From positions 1-8,145 of the forward strand of contig JASHTQ010000174.1 in assembly GCA_030040475.1 (NCBI GenBank): 8,145 nucleotides of DNA. The letters are read 5' to 3'. The stretch's first letter is position 1; every line of letters begins with the position of its first letter. The notes under the pieces are model-generated. The model was not told the origin of the DNA, did no database searches, and saw nothing but the letters and a program-made list of their open reading frames with translations. A program made the position numbers and the translations under genes. Source of the stretch: Streptosporangiaceae bacterium. Its GTDB lineage: Bacteria; Actinomycetota; Actinomycetes; Streptosporangiales; Streptosporangiaceae. Below are positions 6,179 through 8,145 of the stretch, in pieces.

Positions 6179-7249
6179 ATGACTGACTACTGGGAGTCCA
6201 GGTCGCTGATGTTCTCGATCGCCTACCGGATGACCGGGAGCGTCAGCGACGCCGAGGACATCGTCCAGGAGGCCTTCCTGCGGCTGACCCGTGCGCTCCG
6301 CGACGGCGTCGAGGTCGCCTCGCCCAAGGCCTACCTCGCCACGATCACCACCCGGCTGGCCATCAGCCACCTGCGGTCCGCGCGGGTGCGCCGCGAGGCC
6401 TACGTGGGCACCTGGCTGCCCGAGCCGCTCGTCGCGGATGAGCTGGGCCCTGCGACCGCACCCGACCCCGCGGAGCGCGCCGAGATGTCCGATTCCCTGT
6501 CCATGGCCTTCCTCGTCCTGCTGGAAAGCCTCTCGCCCACCGAGCGCGCCGTGTTCCTGCTCCACGAGGTCTTCGGCTACGGCTACGCCGAGATCGCCGA
6601 GATCACCGGCAAGTCCGAGCCGAACTGCCGGCAGATCCTGGTGCGCGCCCGGCACCATGTCGACGAGGGCAAACCCCGCTTCGAAGCCTCCCGCGAGCAG
6701 CGCGACGAGGCGGCCCGCCGCTTCTTCGACGCCGCTGCCGGCGGCGACCTGGGCGCGCTGCTGAGCCTGCTCGCCCCCGACGTGGTCATGGTCGGCGACG
6801 GCGGCGGCAAGGGCCAGGCCCGGCGCGAGGCGCTGCACGGGCCGGACCGGGTCGCCCGGTTTATCCTCGGGCTGTTCCGCCGTGGCCAGAAGGACGGCGC
6901 GTACGGAGAGCCGGCCCTGGTCAACGGCCAGCCGGGCACGGTGATCTACGACGCCGCGGGCCGGGTGGCCAGCGTCGTAACGCTCGACATCGCCGACGGC
7001 CAGGTACAGGCGATCCGCTCCGTGGTCAACCCGGACAAGCTCCAGCACCTGGGACCTACCTCAGATCTGTACCTCCGGCCGAACCGGGACTTACCCTGTC
7101 GGTCATGGCCACCGATTTCACCGAGGAGACCGCCACCGCGGCGGTCGTCGAGAGCTTCGCGAGCACCCCGGATCCCCGGCTGCGCGAGTTGCTGGGCTGC
7201 CTGGTCAAGCACCTGCACGCCTTCGCCAGGGAGGCCGAGCCGACGATAG
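6179..7249 (+). CDS. ECF41-type RNA polymerase sigma factor with fused SnoaL-like domain and extended tail
   Basis: This extracytoplasmic-function sigma factor directs RNA polymerase to specific promoters; ECF41 members lack a classic anti-sigma partner and are regulated by their own C-terminal domain. Region 2 spans about 5-75 (SDAEDIVQEAFLRL 23-36, region 2.4 AYLATITTRLAISHLRSARV 51-70). The linker carries the ECF41 signature WLPEP (79-83). Region 4 is about 106-162 with the helix-turn-helix YAEIAEITGKSEPNCRQILVRAR (136-158). The SnoaL/NTF2-like domain (175-290) has DGGGK (207-211) and NPDKL (284-288). Family proteins usually end soon after NPDKL; here the frame runs to residue 356, with the last 64 residues rich in Arg, Pro and Ser and the final 145 bases overlapping the dioxygenase gene in another frame. 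The start follows AGGGAG. An ECF41 promoter upstream suggests autoregulation, and the dioxygenase is likely co-transcribed. Confidence 0.95.
   Translation: MTDYWESRSLMFSIAYRMTGSVSDAEDIVQEAFLRLTRALRDGVEVASPKAYLATITTRLAISHLRSARVRREAYVGTWLPEPLVADELGPATAPDPAERAEMSDSLSMAFLVLLESLSPTERAVFLLHEVFGYGYAEIAEITGKSEPNCRQILVRARHHVDEGKPRFEASREQRDEAARRFFDAAAGGDLGALLSLLAPDVVMVGDGGGKGQARREALHGPDRVARFILGLFRRGQKDGAYGEPALVNGQPGTVIYDAAGRVASVVTLDIADGQVQAIRSVVNPDKLQHLGPTSDLYLRPNRDLPCRSWPPISPRRPPPRRSSRASRAPRIPGCASCWAAWSSTCTPSPGRPSRR
7092..7097 (+). promoter_or_regulatory. -10 hexamer, possible internal leaderless start of the dioxygenase gene
   Basis: TACCCT is followed by 7 nt and the ATG at 7105, with no Shine-Dalgarno sequence. 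It lies inside the 3' part of the sigma factor frame. The hexamer is identical to the one before lipA. If used, the dioxygenase would have basal expression independent of the sigma factor; no -35 element is evident. Confidence 0.4.
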
Positions 7250-7974
7250 GGGAGTGGGAGCAGGCGATCGAGTTCCTCACCGCGACCGGCCAGAAATGCG
7301 ACGCCGAGCGGCAGGAGTTCATCCTGCTCTCTGACGTGCTCGGCATTTCCATGCTGGTGGAGACGATCAACCACCGCAAGTCGGCGGGCGCGACCGAGGC
7401 GACCGTGCTTGGTCCGTTCCACATGACGGTCTCCCCGCGCCGGGAACTCGGCGACACCATCGACCTGATCGGGACGGGCCCGCAGTGCGTGGTGAAAGGG
7501 CGGGTGCTCTCGGTCGACGGCACGCCGCTGCCCGCCGCCGAGCTGGACGTCTGGCAGGCCAGCGACCACGGTTTCTACGACGTCCAGCAGCCGGGCGTCC
7601 AGCCGCCGGGCAACGGCCGCGGCCTGTTCACCGCCGACGCCGACGGCGCGTTCTGGTTCCGCACCGTCGTGCCCACCTACTACCCGATCCCGACCGACGG
7701 TCCGGTCGGCGCGCTGCTCGCCGCGACCAAGCGGCACCCGTACCGCCCCGCGCACATCCACTTCATCGCGGCCGCGGGCGGCCATAGCCCGCTGACCACG
7801 CACATCTTCGTGGCGGGCAGCGAGTACATCGAATCCGACGCCGTCTTCGCGGTGAAGCGGAGCCTGATCGTCGACTTCATCGAGGTCGACGACCCGGCCG
7901 AGGCCGCGAGGTACGGTCTGGACGCCCCGTTCCACCTGGCCAATTTCGACATCGTCCTACAGCCCGCCGCCTGA
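7105..7974 (+). CDS. Intradiol ring-cleavage dioxygenase, hydroxyquinol/catechol 1,2-dioxygenase type
   Basis: The enzyme opens the aromatic ring of catechol-type diols between the two hydroxyls using a non-haem Fe(III) centre; it is cytoplasmic. The 289-residue product has the helical N-terminal dimerisation domain (about 5-100) and a beta-sandwich catalytic domain (about 101-285). The four iron ligands of the family are visible as Y158 (GFYDVQ), Y193 (PTYYPIPTDGPVG), H217 and H219 (RPAHIHF), with the conserved R214. The segment GATEATVLGPFH (95-106) is more like hydroxyquinol 1,2-dioxygenases than catechol dioxygenases, so 1,2,4-trihydroxybenzene, giving maleylacetate, is the favoured but unproven substrate. 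No maleylacetate reductase or upstream hydroxylase gene is in the window. The start at 7105 gives the expected N-terminal length. The gene overlaps the sigma factor tail by 145 bases, on the same strand, which suggests co-transcription under the sigma factor. Confidence 0.93.
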   Translation: MATDFTEETATAAVVESFASTPDPRLRELLGCLVKHLHAFAREAEPTIGEWEQAIEFLTATGQKCDAERQEFILLSDVLGISMLVETINHRKSAGATEATVLGPFHMTVSPRRELGDTIDLIGTGPQCVVKGRVLSVDGTPLPAAELDVWQASDHGFYDVQQPGVQPPGNGRGLFTADADGAFWFRTVVPTYYPIPTDGPVGALLAATKRHPYRPAHIHFIAAAGGHSPLTTHIFVAGSEYIESDAVFAVKRSLIVDFIEVDDPAEAARYGLDAPFHLANFDIVLQPAA

Positions 7975-8145
7975 GAGCCGGCCGGCCGCGCCGATGGCGG
8001 TCGTTGAATTTGGACCGAACGGACCCGTGGTTGCTGTTCCGTCGGCCGTGTAACAGGCGCTGGGCGGCTGCTGGCGAAGGTTGCCGCCCCGGTCCTGGTG
8101 CTGGCCGACTTCCTCGGTTCGTCATGATTGGCCCGCCTTTGGGCG
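7975..8145. other. Non-coding right edge
   Basis: I find no supported gene here. A GC palindrome (GCCGGCCGGC, 7977-7986) directly follows the dioxygenase stop but lacks a T-run, so it is a weak terminator candidate. The following stretch around 8005-8040 has a lower GC content than the genes. The edge carries a short GC hairpin (CGCC-TTTG-GGCG, 8134-8145) that cannot be judged without the next bases. Confidence 0.4.

Noticed and set aside
6032..7048. A 338-residue minus-strand ORF opposite the sigma factor gene
   Set aside because: Its composition (Gly, Ala, Arg, Val, Asp, His-rich) is that of a GC-rich shadow frame, while the plus strand encodes a clear ECF41 sigma factor.
7055..7105. Programmed frameshift that would fuse the sigma factor to the dioxygenase
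   Set aside because: The frames would need a -1 shift, but I see no slippery heptamer with a downstream structure, and the dioxygenase has a plausible start of its own at 7105.
7994..8053. A 19-codon plus-strand ORF (ATG to TAA) after the dioxygenase
   Set aside because: It has no clear ribosome site, is too short to recognise, and looks like a chance reading of intergenic sequence.
7877..8125. An 82-residue minus-strand ORF at the right edge
   Set aside because: It is rich in Arg, Pro and Gly, partly antisense to the dioxygenase 3' end, and shows no domain.

Overview
The window comes from a high-GC actinobacterium. The evidence is strong G/C bias at third codon positions, a GlnR-type operator upstream of glnA, several genes with a -10-like TAnnnT hexamer 6-7 nt before the start codon and little or no Shine-Dalgarno sequence (leaderless style), and the gene order glnA / RDD protein / DUF4191 protein / lipA / lipB, which I recall from Streptomyces and Mycobacterium. 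I cannot name the genus.

Left half (1-4656), core metabolism: the 5' 391 codons of type I glutamine synthetase glnA run off the left edge on the minus strand. A two-fold GlnR box lies in the region it shares with a divergent small RDD membrane protein (plus). That gene converges with a DUF4191 two-helix membrane protein (minus), which follows lipoyl synthase lipA (minus). A YbjQ/UPF0145 gene on the plus strand is placed between lipA and lipB, so the two lipoylation genes are split. LipB makes octanoyl-protein and LipA inserts the two sulfurs, together producing lipoyl groups for 2-oxoacid dehydrogenases and the glycine cleavage system.

Middle (4657-6104), accessory genes: a four-helix membrane protein of unknown function (plus), a 39-codon ORF (minus) that is almost entirely a signal peptide and may be a truncated secreted-protein gene, and a divergent secreted four-cysteine protein resembling the peptidase inhibitor I36 / beta-gamma-crystallin type, with relaxed codon use.

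Right (6105-7974), the most interesting part: an ECF41-type sigma factor with a fused SnoaL-like C-terminal domain (WLPEP, DGGGK and NPDKL signatures all present). It is preceded by TGTCACG-N16-CGTC, an almost exact match to the ECF41 promoter consensus, which predicts autoregulation. Its reading frame continues 64 residues past the normal family end and overlaps, in another frame, an intradiol ring-cleavage dioxygenase of hydroxyquinol 1,2-dioxygenase type. The pair looks like a sigma-controlled aromatic ring-cleavage unit. The last 171 bases hold no gene I can support.
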